Assembly: GCA_030654155.1 (NCBI GenBank)
Contig: JAURYA010000070.1
Span: 1-36,293, forward strand
Origin: Sulfurimonas sp.
Lineage (GTDB): Bacteria; Campylobacterota; Campylobacteria; Campylobacterales; Sulfurimonadaceae
DNA: 36,293 bases
Direction: 5' to 3'
Positions 16,375 through 24,895 of the stretch are shown here, one piece after another. Made by a program: the position numbers and the translations under genes. Positions within the stretch are counted from its first letter, which is position 1. Each line of letters opens with the position of its first letter. Below the pieces are notes generated by a model, which was not told where the DNA came from, searched no databases, and saw only the letters and a list, made by a program, of their open reading frames with translations.

Positions 16375-17598
16375 TTATTTTTTTTCGTCTTGAAATTGTT
16401 TTAAAAACTCTTTGATATTACGTGCCGCTTGACGGATACGATTGTCATTTTCGATAAGTGCTATACGAACATATTCATCGCCATAAACTCCAAAACCGAT
16501 TCCCGGAGCAACAGCAACGCCAGCCTCTTTTAAAAGTCTTTTTGAGAATTCTAACGAGCCTAAATGCACACAGTTTTCAGGAATTTTTGCCCAAACAAAC
16601 ATACTCGCTTGATTTTTTCTTATATGCCAACCGGCTCTGTCAAATGCTTCTAAAAGAACCTCTTGGCGATGGTTGTACTTATCTACAATGTCTTTTACAC
16701 ACTGCTGATCTCCGTTAAGAGCGATAGTTGCCGCAACCTGAATAGGAGTAAACATACCGTAATCTAGCCACGATTTAATTTTTTGAAGCGCACCGATTAG
16801 TTTTTTGTTTCCAACGAAGAAACCTACACGCCAACCAGCCATATTGTAGCTTTTAGAGAGGGTAAAACTCTCAACTGCAACATCCTTTGCACCTGGAACG
16901 CTCATGATAGAAGGCGTTACGTATCCGTCAAAAGTTATATCTCCGTATGCTATATCGCTGATAACGTAAAATCTCTTCTCTTTTGCCATTGCAACAAGGC
17001 GAACATAAAAGTCCTGCGTTACTGTTACAGTTGTCGGATTGTGTGGAAAGTTGACTAAAACAAATTTTGGTTTTGGCGAACTCTCTTTAAAAACTCTTTC
17101 TAAATCTACAAAAAATTTATCTTCGTTAAGTTTGTAATCTTCATCGTACTCAATTGCAAATTTTGCAACATTTCCGCCTGCCAATATAAAAGAGTACTCA
17201 TGAATCGGGTAAGTCGGGTCAGGAACAATAGCAACATCACCAGGATTTGTTACAGCATAAGCCAAGTGTGCATAGCCCTCTTTAGAGCCCATTGTAGCAA
17301 CACACTCTGTTGAAGGGTCCAAATCACAGTCATATCTTCTTTTATACCAGTCAGCAATGGCAGATAAAAGTTTTGGAATACCTTTTGAGACTGAATAACC
17401 GTGAGTTTTCGTCTTTTGCGCGGACTCAATAAGTTTCTCTCTAATGTGTTCGGGGGTGTCTCCGTCTGGATTTCCCATAGAAAAATCTATAACATCGGCA
17501 CCGGCTCTTCGCTCTGCCATTTTAAGTTCATTGACCTCAGCAAAAACATACTTCGGCAACCGCTTCATTCTATCAAATTGTATCTCATCAAACATCAA
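16375..17598 (-). CDS. PLP aminotransferase, AlaC / LL-diaminopimelate type
   Basis: This is a 407-residue class I/II aminotransferase. Motifs visible are DFSMGNPDGDTP, GYSVSKGIPKLLSAI, NFPHNPT and TLSKSYNMAGWRVGF with the PLP Schiff-base lysine at 249, and an arginine near the C-terminus (YVRIAL) for the substrate carboxylate. SKSYNMAGWR is typical of the alanine/LL-DAP aminotransferase group. It lies directly upstream of hom, in an aspartate-family operon, so a role in lysine/peptidoglycan precursor or alanine synthesis is plausible. The exact amino donor and acceptor are not readable. Confidence 0.9.
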   Translation of the reverse strand: MMFDEIQFDRMKRLPKYVFAEVNELKMAERRAGADVIDFSMGNPDGDTPEHIREKLIESAQKTKTHGYSVSKGIPKLLSAIADWYKRRYDCDLDPSTECVATMGSKEGYAHLAYAVTNPGDVAIVPDPTYPIHEYSFILAGGNVAKFAIEYDEDYKLNEDKFFVDLERVFKESSPKPKFVLVNFPHNPTTVTVTQDFYVRLVAMAKEKRFYVISDIAYGDITFDGYVTPSIMSVPGAKDVAVESFTLSKSYNMAGWRVGFFVGNKKLIGALQKIKSWLDYGMFTPIQVAATIALNGDQQCVKDIVDKYNHRQEVLLEAFDRAGWHIRKNQASMFVWAKIPENCVHLGSLEFSKRLLKEAGVAVAPGIGFGVYGDEYVRIALIENDNRIRQAARNIKEFLKQFQDEKK

Positions 17599-17655
17599 TA
17601 TTCCTGATTAAATAATTAACGACATTCTATCGAAAAAAAATTATAATTAGTTTAT

Positions 17656-18477
17656 TTATTTAGCTGTTGGCTTTAAAACTAAATCGTCTTTAATATTTTT
17701 TAAAGTATATATGTCTGAAATTTTTATATAACGCGTATCTTCTTTCATTTCAAGAGTTATATTTGTCTTTTTTGCATCTATCTTCATAACTTTTAGTAAT
17801 TTTAGAGATTTGTCATAATATGCGATATATGGGTACCAATCATTTCTAGCTGAGCTTGATACTTCTATCTTATCTATATTTGAAACATCAAGCCAGTATG
17901 CGTAAAGTGATCTCTTTAGTTTAAATTCAACCCCGTCTTCAAGTTCACTAACATCGAGTTTGGCATTTTTAATATCAACAACATAGGTCCAATCAGTTTC
18001 GCTCTCTCTTATAACATCAACAATTTTGCAGTTATTTTTTTTAAGCTCTTGGCTGAGTATTATCGGGTCTGCGGCATATTCTGAAGTTAAATTTATTTTC
18101 CAGACAAACTCTGAATCATTAAATTTGGACTCTTTCGTCACATATTTGTAGTAACCGATATTTTGCAAAGAGTCACCCATTATTTTTATAAAAAAGAGAG
18201 GTGCGCCCTGTGTTTTAAAACTTATGTTTATGTCACGCGGTTTTTTAAAAAAGAGATTTAAGATGCCATTATCTTTAAGTGTTTTAATAACTTTGATGGT
18301 ATCAACCCTTCCATCATCTGAATAAAAATCTTTTTTTTGAGAAAAAATAGTATCTATATATGCTCTGTCCTTGGTAAATGTTGCTGGGTTAATAAGGTTT
18401 TGAATTTTTTTAATCAGTAAATCTTCTGCGCAAGAAAAAGAGACAAGAAGAGTAAAGAGTAAAAATATTTTTACCAT
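17656..18477 (-). CDS. Conserved periplasmic protein of unknown function
   Basis: The 273-residue product has a signal peptide (residues 1-17, VSFSCAED) and is otherwise soluble. It has alternating hydrophobic beta segments, an N-terminal helical part (KKIQNLINPATF..., YIDTIF) and a middle part with FVWKINLTSEYAADP. No enzyme motif was recognised. It overlaps the upstream RodZ-like gene by 7 bases, so the two proteins are probably made together and may work together at the envelope. I do not recognise the family. Confidence 0.8.
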   Translation of the reverse strand: MVKIFLLFTLLVSFSCAEDLLIKKIQNLINPATFTKDRAYIDTIFSQKKDFYSDDGRVDTIKVIKTLKDNGILNLFFKKPRDINISFKTQGAPLFFIKIMGDSLQNIGYYKYVTKESKFNDSEFVWKINLTSEYAADPIILSQELKKNNCKIVDVIRESETDWTYVVDIKNAKLDVSELEDGVEFKLKRSLYAYWLDVSNIDKIEVSSSARNDWYPYIAYYDKSLKLLKVMKIDAKKTNITLEMKEDTRYIKISDIYTLKNIKDDLVLKPTAK

Positions 18478-19283
18478 GCTTTGCCGCTATTTAGATTTTT
18501 AAACTCTTTTGGATCTATCTCTTTTAGCTCTGAATTTTTATATAAAAATCTCATACTGTTTTTATTGTTAAAGCTTGTAGTTTCCCCGTTTATCTCTACA
18601 CTCATCTGTCCGTGTCCAATAAAAATCAACCACTCTTTTGCAGGGTCCAACAAAAGTTCACCTGAAAATGTCTTTTGATCTCTCTTGCCGGTAGCTAAAT
18701 CAATATAACCAATCCATACTTGAGAATTTGGCATAATTTTAAAAGATGGTGTTTCAATGACCGCTTCAGGACTTGGGACCTCTATTTTTTTTTCTTTGTT
18801 TAAAGTGCTGTTTTCATCAGCAAAGGTGCTGTTTTCATCTGTGGTTGTACTATTTTGCTCGATTGCAACCACCGATATGTTGCTCTGTGCACTCTCTATA
18901 ATTGTATTGTCAACAGTAGGAATTTTATCATCCGATGGGCTAATAATAAAAATTGCGAATAGCACAAGCAGCGTTACACCACCAATTATATAGGTCAATG
19001 CCAACTTTCTTTTTCTCTTATGCGCAAGAAAAACATAGGCTGCTTTTGCTTTTTTAACAGATTGTGCGTTATTTTTAAAATACTCTTTAGCTTTATTTTT
19101 TAACTCACTCAAATCAACGGAGTACTCTCTCTCAAGAATAGAGATAAAACCTGCTAGCTGAACACTGTTCATATCTTCAAAATTTTCTTGCAGCATTGCT
19201 TGAATATGAGATCTCGCAATATGCGTAGCCTCATGAATCTTTTGAACACCTATACTTTTTAATTTTTCAAAACCATTACTCAT
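18471..19283 (-). CDS. RodZ-like bitopic membrane protein
   Basis: The protein has 270 residues. The N-terminal ~70 residues (LKSIGVQKIHEATHIARSHI, then LQENFEDM...LAGFISILEREYSVDL) look like the degenerate helix-turn-helix of RodZ. A basic stretch (HKRKRK) is followed by one membrane helix at about 95-115, then an Asn/Ser/Thr/Glu-rich linker and a periplasmic beta-rich domain (WIGYIDLATGKR...GELLLDPAKEWLIFIGHGQMS). This topology matches RodZ, which links MreB to the cell wall, but the domain similarity is weak. Its ATG overlaps the rlmB stop as ATGA, and its 3' end overlaps the next gene by 7 bases, so three genes are tightly coupled. Confidence 0.72.
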   Translation of the reverse strand: MSNGFEKLKSIGVQKIHEATHIARSHIQAMLQENFEDMNSVQLAGFISILEREYSVDLSELKNKAKEYFKNNAQSVKKAKAAYVFLAHKRKRKLALTYIIGGVTLLVLFAIFIISPSDDKIPTVDNTIIESAQSNISVVAIEQNSTTTDENSTFADENSTLNKEKKIEVPSPEAVIETPSFKIMPNSQVWIGYIDLATGKRDQKTFSGELLLDPAKEWLIFIGHGQMSVEINGETTSFNNKNSMRFLYKNSELKEIDPKEFKNLNSGKAW

Positions 19284-19960
19284 ATTCTCATCCTATCCAT
19301 CAAAATAGCTCCTGCCACACCGACATTTAAAGAGTCAAACTCATGTGACATTTTTATACTTACAATTTCATCCAGCTTGGAACTAACTCTAGCACTTAGT
19401 CCCTCGCCCTCGCTCCCTAAAAACAGAGCTCTTTTCTTAGCAACTTTCACATCTCTTATATCTTTACCGCCCATATCCGCGCCATAAGTTGTAAATCCAG
19501 ACATTTTAAGGTCGTTCATAACATCGTGAATATTTGTCTCTATGGCGAACGGCATATCAAAAAGTGCGCCCGTACTTGTTCTTGTAATCGCTTCAAGAGG
19601 AAGTGATTTTACTCCGCATGCAATCACCCCATCAACCCCAAGCGCATAAGCACTTCTAATAATTGCGCCGATATTTCCGACATCCGTCAAACCCGATAAA
19701 ACAAGTACAAACTCATAATTTAAAAATCTTTTATAATCATGTAGCTGATACTCATCAACTTCTGCCAAAATACCTTGATGAGAAGCATTTTTGCACATTA
19801 TCCCTGCTGCGTCTGCTGGAATTCTTTTTATCTCAAAACCCATTTTCATAAGTTTTGAGTACTCTTTTTTATCCATCTCTTTTGCAAGATACAAAATCTT
19901 GACTTTATTCGGATGGTTTTTTATAATATAATTGATTGGTTGTTTTGCATAAATTAACAT
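19280..19960 (-). CDS. rlmB: 23S rRNA 2'-O-ribose methyltransferase, SpoU/TrmH family (RlmB-like)
   Basis: The 226-residue protein has all three SpoU motifs: DVGNIGAIIRSAYALG (motif 1), LFLGSEGEGLS (motif 2) and SLNVGVAGAILM (motif 3). These form the knotted S-adenosylmethionine site. An N-terminal L30e-like substrate-binding region (to about residue 75) contains SHQGILAEV, as in RlmB. RlmB methylates G2251 in the peptidyl-transferase loop. The protein is slightly shorter than E. coli RlmB (243). Other TrmH-family targets are possible. Confidence 0.88.
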   Translation of the reverse strand: MLIYAKQPINYIIKNHPNKVKILYLAKEMDKKEYSKLMKMGFEIKRIPADAAGIMCKNASHQGILAEVDEYQLHDYKRFLNYEFVLVLSGLTDVGNIGAIIRSAYALGVDGVIACGVKSLPLEAITRTSTGALFDMPFAIETNIHDVMNDLKMSGFTTYGADMGGKDIRDVKVAKKRALFLGSEGEGLSARVSSKLDEIVSIKMSHEFDSLNVGVAGAILMDRMRI

Positions 19961-19998
19961 GTGGGTATTTTATCCAAAAAAATTAAAATATAGTACAT

Positions 19999-20814
19999 TT
20001 AGAGATTTAATAACCTCTCGTAACATGCTTTTGTATTTTCGCCTGTTATTTTACTAATGAGTTTTGCTTGAACTTTTTTTGGCAAATCAAGCTCTAAAAT
20101 ATCATTTTGACTTATTGCACTGCTGTTTTGAGCCTCTTTAGCCTCAATAACCACAACCCACTCGCCTCTAAGATTTACATCCAGTTTTTGCCTAATCTCA
20201 TCAGCGGTTCCAAAATAGTAGTTCTGATACCTTTTAGTAAGCTCTTTTGCTAAAAATAATTTTCTAGAAGGCTCTTCATGGGATAACTCTGTCAAAAGCT
20301 TATCTAACCTGTGCGGAGATTCATACAAAATAGTCGTGTATCCGCTACCAAGAGCTCCAAGCAGTGAGGCTGCTCTATCCTTGCCTTTATGCGGCAAAAA
20401 TCCCCAAAAAAGCATTTTGCCCTCAGCAAACCCGCTTGCCACAAAGGCTGTCAAAAGAGCATTTGCACCCGGCATGACATCATATTTCACTCCGTTATCT
20501 TGGCAATATTTAACTAAAGCCGCTCCAGGGTCGCTGATACCTGGCATACCGGCGTCGCTTACGTAGATGACGTTTTGCTCGAAAAAAGAGGGTTCCAATT
20601 TTTCTATAAACTCTTTTTCATTATGAGAATGAAGCGAAATAAAATTTTGTTCGGATTTGAAGATTGTGTTGTATCGTTCTTTTAAAATATGGATAAGTTT
20701 TTTGGTAACGCGAGTATCTTCGCATAGAAGTGTGTCGGCACTACTTAGAGCTTCAATCGCTCTAAGTGAGATATCGCCTATGTTTCCAATGGGTGTCGGG
20801 ACTAATACTAACAT
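19999..20814 (-). CDS. rsmI: 16S rRNA (cytidine-1402-2'-O) methyltransferase
   Basis: This 271-residue protein begins LVLVPTPIGNIGDISLRA and contains CEDTRVTKKL, SDAGMPGISDPG, VMPGANALLTAFVASG, FWGFLPHKGKDR, YESPHRL and AKELTK. This is the complete set of RsmI signatures in the tetrapyrrole-methylase fold. It modifies C1402 in the ribosomal P site. It lies downstream of rpmE, separated by an 84-bp palindrome-rich spacer that forms its leader. Confidence 0.96.
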   Translation of the reverse strand: MLVLVPTPIGNIGDISLRAIEALSSADTLLCEDTRVTKKLIHILKERYNTIFKSEQNFISLHSHNEKEFIEKLEPSFFEQNVIYVSDAGMPGISDPGAALVKYCQDNGVKYDVMPGANALLTAFVASGFAEGKMLFWGFLPHKGKDRAASLLGALGSGYTTILYESPHRLDKLLTELSHEEPSRKLFLAKELTKRYQNYYFGTADEIRQKLDVNLRGEWVVVIEAKEAQNSSAISQNDILELDLPKKVQAKLISKITGENTKACYERLLNL

Positions 20815-20819
20815 TTCTC

Positions 20820-20875
20820 ACACAATCTGAACAAGTCCAGATTGTGTTCAGTCACTGAAGCTTCGCCTTTGGCGA
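20820..20875. repeat. Cluster of nested palindromes between rpmE and rsmI
   Basis: Several exact inverted repeats overlap in 56 bases. ACACAATCTG pairs with CAGATTGTGT (20820-20847, 8-base loop). CTGAACA (20827-20833) pairs with TGTTCAG (20845-20851) and competes with the first stem. TTCAGT-C-ACTGAA lies at 20847-20859, GAAGCTTC at 20857-20864, and TCGCC-TTT-GGCGA at 20863-20875. No T tract follows on either strand, so it is not a standard terminator. It sits in the leader of rsmI on the minus strand. Confidence 0.6.
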
Positions 20876-20898
20876 GAAATATCATATTAGTATCTTGC

Positions 20899-21099
20899 CT
20901 AGTTTTTAGCGTAACGTTTGTTGAATTTATCAATTCTTCCGGCTGTATCTACCATTCTCTCAGAACCTGTGAAAAATGGGTGACACTCATTACAGATGTC
21001 AATTCTCATCTCATCTTTTTGACTCTCTGTTACAAAAGTGTTTCCGCATGCGCAAGATACTGTACAAGCTACTAATTTCGGGTGAAGATCTTTTTTCAT
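20899..21099 (-). CDS. rpmE: 50S ribosomal protein L31 (zinc form)
   Basis: The product is 66 residues. It has the L31 opening MKKDLHPKL and zinc ligands C16, C18, C36 and C39, followed by [24 protein letters not shown], the standard C-terminal half. Because the cysteines are intact this is the zinc-containing C+ type. It is a component of the large subunit at the inter-subunit bridge. The ribosome site is AAGG 7-8 bases before the ATG. Confidence 0.97.
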   Translation of the reverse strand: MKKDLHPKLVACTVSCACGNTFVTESQKDEMRIDICNECHPFFTGSERMVDTAGRIDKFNKRYAKN

Positions 21100-21148
21100 T
21101 TTTTTGCCTTTTGATACTCGGTAGTGTGCGAATATCTATATATTTTTT

Positions 21149-21170
21149 AAATCCGTATGGGGGCGGATTT
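21149..21170. terminator. Hairpin between rsmE and rpmE, possible terminator
   Basis: AAATCCG and CGGATTT form a 7-bp stem with an 8-base loop. On the plus strand it is followed by TTTTT. On the minus strand, the direction of the flanking genes, it is followed by A residues, so terminator function for rsmE is only possible, not strong. A third CGGATTT copy lies just to the right at about 21180. Confidence 0.35.
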
Positions 21171-21200
21171 TTTACGAAACGGATTTTATCTAAAATTATC

Positions 21201-21884
21201 TTAAAGGACTATTTTACTTGCAACTGCCAAAACGGCACTCTCTGAGCGTAAAACCATCGGCGTATCGAGTCTAAATCTCTCTAACGAGGCGAGAAGCTCC
21301 CTCTCTTTGGATGAGAAACCACCCTCGCATCCGACTAAAATAGTTTTTATATCACTATAATCCTGCAAAGTTTGCTCACAAAAATCAAACACTTTTGTAT
21401 CTGGGTATTTATCTATAAACTCTTTTACATTTTTACATGTATCAAACTCGACATAGGTACTTCTGCCGCATTGCTGCATTGAAGCTTCTAATATTCTCTC
21501 AAATCTTTTAAAATCAAGTTTAAAGTTTTTCTGGCTTCGCTCACAAGAAATAAAAGATATCTTCTGCACCCCGACTTCACAAAGAGATGGAAGAACCTTC
21601 TCTATTGCGTTTGCATCTACAACGCACCAGCCTACATGTAAGTTTTTTTTGCTCTTTATCTCCTCAACTTTTGAAGATATCAGAGAAAGCGCAGCACTTC
21701 TTGGCTCAACGCTCTCAAGCTTGTATCTGTGCAAAACTTCTATATTTTTTCTTGCTCTAAAACTTAGCTCATCACCTTCTTTGTGGCGACGGACTTTAAT
21801 CAGGTATTTGTGCAAATCGCCTCTTACATGCAGAGTCTCTACGCCCGCCTCATCATCAAGTATATATATCAAATCCACATCCAT
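21201..21884 (-). CDS. rsmE: 16S rRNA (uracil-1498-N3) methyltransferase
   Basis: The protein has 227 residues, with an N-terminal PUA-like part (LHVRGDLHKYLIKVRRHKEGDEL) and a C-terminal SPOUT methyltransferase part. Signatures include SEVGVQ-like CEVGVQKI, ERSQKNF, RILEASMQQCGRS, LVGCEGGFSSKE and VLRSESAVLAV. It methylates U1498 of 16S rRNA. Its start overlaps the end of the upstream membrane-protein gene by 16 bases. The trefoil-knot motif LRSESA is intact. Confidence 0.95.
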   Translation of the reverse strand: MDVDLIYILDDEAGVETLHVRGDLHKYLIKVRRHKEGDELSFRARKNIEVLHRYKLESVEPRSAALSLISSKVEEIKSKKNLHVGWCVVDANAIEKVLPSLCEVGVQKISFISCERSQKNFKLDFKRFERILEASMQQCGRSTYVEFDTCKNVKEFIDKYPDTKVFDFCEQTLQDYSDIKTILVGCEGGFSSKERELLASLERFRLDTPMVLRSESAVLAVASKIVL

Positions 21885-22276
21885 AAAGAGATACTAAGAA
21901 TTACCAAAATCTCTAAAACAAAAATTTTTAGCGCGTAGGATTTATAACTCTCAAATGCGGTAACCTCTTTTTTGTTTAGATATTTTAACCTCAAAGAGCG
22001 TTTAACCTCTAAATAAATCAGGATTATTGCAAAAATTATCATAACAATATTTTGCACACTAAAATCCAGATGTTTAGCCGCCATCATTACCACGCCTGTA
22101 AAAATAACTATACCGATAGTCGTTCCAACAATTGGTGTAAATAAAGAGACCGCTCTTGTGTATTTTGCTAAATTTTTTATACCAAAAAGCATAAAAATAT
22201 TTATAAAAATCACTCCCAAAACCGACATAACACCCCAGTTGTGTGTTACAATACTCATATCATACATTTCATTCAT
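21869..22276 (-). CDS. Small four-helix integral membrane protein, unknown
   Basis: The 135-residue product has about four hydrophobic helices (around 17-37, 47-67, 75-90 and 113-134) and a basic loop (EVKRSLRLKYLNKKE) after the third. No charged catalytic pattern or transport motif was recognised. The gene overlaps rsmE by 16 bases and diverges from moeA, with a 48-bp shared promoter region. It looks like a conserved hypothetical of this lineage. The ATG at 22274-22276 is used; a methionine a few codons in is an alternative. Confidence 0.72.
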   Translation of the reverse strand: MNEMYDMSIVTHNWGVMSVLGVIFINIFMLFGIKNLAKYTRAVSLFTPIVGTTIGIVIFTGVVMMAAKHLDFSVQNIVMIIFAIILIYLEVKRSLRLKYLNKKEVTAFESYKSYALKIFVLEILVILSISLWMWI

Positions 22277-22324
22277 GATGAAATTTTACTATAATTATCA
22301 TAATTTTTTAACAAAAGGCGTTAT

Positions 22325-23542
22325 ATGGCTGTTACCATAGAAGAAGCACTTAGATATATTTACCAAAACGCTGCTACAAAATCACTAAAAATATTGCCGC
22401 TGGAACAAGCTTTGGGGTATGTTATAGCAGAGGAGATTATAGCAACGCACAATCTCCCGCCATTTGACAACTCTGCGATGGACGGATATGCCGTAAAAGT
22501 TGAAGACGCCGATAAAGAGGTGAGAGTTGAACATACTATTTTTGCGGGAGATAACTCAAACGAAGAGTTAAAAAACGGGTTTGCCATAAAAATAATGACT
22601 GGGGCAAGGATACCAAAAGGGTGTGAGTGCATCGTTCCCATAGAAGATGTAACAACGCGCCATGAGTGGGCAAAACTTCCTCCAAATTTAAAAGTATCCA
22701 GACATATCCGACTACGTGGAGAGGATATTAAAAGCGGCTCAACGCTTCTAAAAAGAGGTCAAAAAATTTATGCGCACCACATTACTCTTCTGGCTTCGCA
22801 AGGTGTTAGCCACATCAAAGTTTACAAAAAACCAAAAGTGGCGATTTTTGCCTCAGGAAACGAGCTTAAAATGCACTTTGAGAGTGTTGAACCACACCAG
22901 CTCTACAACACAAATAGTCCGACTTTTTTTGCTAGAGCACAGGAGCTTGGCTGCGATGTTGATTTTATCGGAACGGCAGGTGATTCGCTTGAGGAAATAC
23001 ACGAGCATATCAAAAGCGCACTTGAGAGTGACTTGATAATAACATCCGGCGGAGTGAGTGTCGGCGATGCTGACTTTACAAAAGAGGCGTTTGGAGCTTT
23101 TGGATGTGATGTGTTTTTTGATCATGTAGAGATTAAACCAGGAAAACCAACAACCTTCGGTCGCATAAAAGATACTTTAGTTTTAAATCTCCCCGGAAAT
23201 CCGCTTGCCGCGGCACTCAACTTTGAACTATTTGCCCAAAGCATTATTCTAGCTCTTAGCGGAGATGAAGCAAAATATATAGCGCCGATTGAGACGAAAA
23301 TGGCAAATGATTTTATTATAAAAGGCGGGAGGAGAACGCTTATTCCCGGTTTCTTTGACGGAACTTCGTTTACGCCATATGAGAAATTCTCCCCAGGGAT
23401 GATATCGCCGCTTGCTGTGTCAAACTCCTATATAATAGTTGATGAGAGCTGCGAACTGCTAAAAAAAGGAAGCGGCGTTAAGATAATACCGACAAGATTT
23501 AGTTTTAACTCCAAAGAGCAAAAAAGCCTCTCTTGTATTTAA
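22325..23542 (+). CDS. moeA: Molybdopterin molybdenumtransferase
   Basis: This 405-residue protein has all the MoeA landmarks: LPPFDNSAMDGYAV, IMTGARIPKGCECIVPIED, RGEDIKSGSTLLKRGQ, the MPT-binding part ITSGGVSVGDADF, KPGKPTTFG, LPGNPLAA and a C-terminal beta domain. It inserts molybdate into adenylylated molybdopterin in the cytoplasm. It is one of only two plus-strand genes, divergent from the membrane-protein gene and convergent with queD (13-bp gap). AAAGGCG serves as ribosome site. It pairs functionally with moaA and the modABC uptake system. Confidence 0.97.
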   Translation: MAVTIEEALRYIYQNAATKSLKILPLEQALGYVIAEEIIATHNLPPFDNSAMDGYAVKVEDADKEVRVEHTIFAGDNSNEELKNGFAIKIMTGARIPKGCECIVPIEDVTTRHEWAKLPPNLKVSRHIRLRGEDIKSGSTLLKRGQKIYAHHITLLASQGVSHIKVYKKPKVAIFASGNELKMHFESVEPHQLYNTNSPTFFARAQELGCDVDFIGTAGDSLEEIHEHIKSALESDLIITSGGVSVGDADFTKEAFGAFGCDVFFDHVEIKPGKPTTFGRIKDTLVLNLPGNPLAAALNFELFAQSIILALSGDEAKYIAPIETKMANDFIIKGGRRTLIPGFFDGTSFTPYEKFSPGMISPLAVSNSYIIVDESCELLKKGSGVKIIPTRFSFNSKEQKSLSCI

Positions 23543-23555
23543 GAGACAAAAACTT

Positions 23556-24137
23556 TTAAACACTCTTTGGATTGAGAAATTTTTCACCGCTTTTTATCTT
23601 TTCAAACAGCTTGCTCTCTTGCCAGCTATTTTGTATCTCATCGCTGAAAATAATCTCATCTAAATTTATAATACCCATATTTTTAGAGTAAGCATCTTCT
23701 TCAAAAGCTTGTGCGTAGCCCGTATCTGTTTCATGAACTATTACGCTGTGAAGTTTGACCTCTTTTTCTCCGTTTATGCTCGTAGTAAGCGATAAAAGTT
23801 TATCAATAAGCACAAAAAATATGCGTGAAAACTGCTCTGCTGAGGGAGAGATAGGAAGAAGCACCCATCTTGAGGAGTGTTTTTTCATATCATCTATATA
23901 GCCTCTCTCATCACCACTCCAAATAGCTATAGCGTGGTCAAAACACTCAATTATATCTTTCATATTCTGCTTCATAAGCCCAAAATCATAAACCATCTGT
24001 CCGTTATCTAAAAAGTTTGAAGAAAAGAGGAGTTCCACCTTGTAGGAGTGCCCGTGAATAGAGCTTCTGCACTTTATTGTTGAACACCCTCTTACAACAT
24101 GTGCATTTTCAAATTTAAAAAGTTTTCTTATTATCAT
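23556..24137 (-). CDS. queD: 6-carboxytetrahydropterin synthase (QueD family)
   Basis: The product is 193 residues from ATG 24135-24137, which overlaps the queE stop as TGATG; a longer frame from 24161 is unlikely. Zinc ligands are His13 (FENAHVV) and His28/His30 (IHGHSY). Cys23 precedes the HGH motif as the candidate catalytic cysteine. Motifs YDFGLMKQ, FDHAIAI and SAEQFSRIFF follow. It makes 6-carboxytetrahydropterin from dihydroneopterin triphosphate for queuosine. At 193 residues it is longer than the ~120 of E. coli QueD because of a C-terminal tail (after about residue 160) of unknown role. Confidence 0.92.
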   Translation of the reverse strand: MIIRKLFKFENAHVVRGCSTIKCRSSIHGHSYKVELLFSSNFLDNGQMVYDFGLMKQNMKDIIECFDHAIAIWSGDERGYIDDMKKHSSRWVLLPISPSAEQFSRIFFVLIDKLLSLTTSINGEKEVKLHSVIVHETDTGYAQAFEEDAYSKNMGIINLDEIIFSDEIQNSWQESKLFEKIKSGEKFLNPKSV

Positions 24138-24895
24138 CAGACACCTCTGTTTTGATTCCATATTCGTATATGAAGTCTATCACTAAAATTGTACCCTTTT
24201 GCCTTACAAAACTCTATAAGCGGCTCTGTGTTTGCTTCAACTTCCTCTTTATTTCCGCCAAGAGGCATACAGTAAACCCCAGTTTTTGGTGCATATGAGA
24301 TTATCTCTAAAATCTCATCTTCAAGCCCCGCCGTTATAGAATCGGCATCTATCGAGAACTTAAAAAAAGCCTCTTTTGCACTCAGCGCTATTGAACTTAT
24401 TATCTCGCCCTTTACTCTTTTGCTAAAAGGCTCGTTTGAGTTTGAGAGCTTTACCGAGAGTGCAAAAACGCACTCTTCGTAGATAGGGTATTGCTCAAAA
24501 TCAACCCCTAAAGAGCCGTTTGTCTCAAAGGTAATCCTATGCCCATCAGCGTGCAGAGCCTCTAAAAACTCTACAAAAATAGGCTCGTTTGCGTATATTA
24601 ACGGCTCTCCGCCTGTCAGTACTATGTCCACTCCAAGAGGCAAATCGTAAAGATTTAAAACATTCAAAAGCTCGCTTGAGTGATTTATGGGTATCCAGTT
24701 TTGCAAGAAGTGCTCTCTGTTTACTGCATACACGGTATCGCATCCCAAAACCTTTGTGCCATTTGGCGCACTCTCTAGGCAGCCAAACCCCTCACACTTC
24801 ATATTGCAGCCGCCAAAGCGGAAAAAGAGCGATGGCGTGCCTGTGTATCGCCCCTCACCCTGAATGGAGTAAAAATGCTCAACTAAATATATCAT
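24137..24895 (-). CDS. queE: 7-carboxy-7-deazaguanine synthase, radical SAM (QueE)
   Basis: The frame codes 252 residues from ATG 24893-24895, overlapping the moaA stop (TGATG); a TTG one codon upstream is possible. It begins IYLVEHFYSIQGEGRYTGTPS (a QueE hallmark), then FFRFGGCNMKC. It also has LTGGEPL for SAM binding and FETNGS. The usual third cluster cysteine, in CDT, comes 17 residues after the second instead of 2, with an extra cysteine in between (CEGFGC). It converts carboxytetrahydropterin to 7-carboxy-7-deazaguanine in queuosine synthesis. It sits between moaA and queD in one operon, mixing two GTP-derived pterin routes. Confidence 0.93.
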   Translation of the reverse strand: MIYLVEHFYSIQGEGRYTGTPSLFFRFGGCNMKCEGFGCLESAPNGTKVLGCDTVYAVNREHFLQNWIPINHSSELLNVLNLYDLPLGVDIVLTGGEPLIYANEPIFVEFLEALHADGHRITFETNGSLGVDFEQYPIYEECVFALSVKLSNSNEPFSKRVKGEIISSIALSAKEAFFKFSIDADSITAGLEDEILEIISYAPKTGVYCMPLGGNKEEVEANTEPLIEFCKAKGYNFSDRLHIRIWNQNRGV

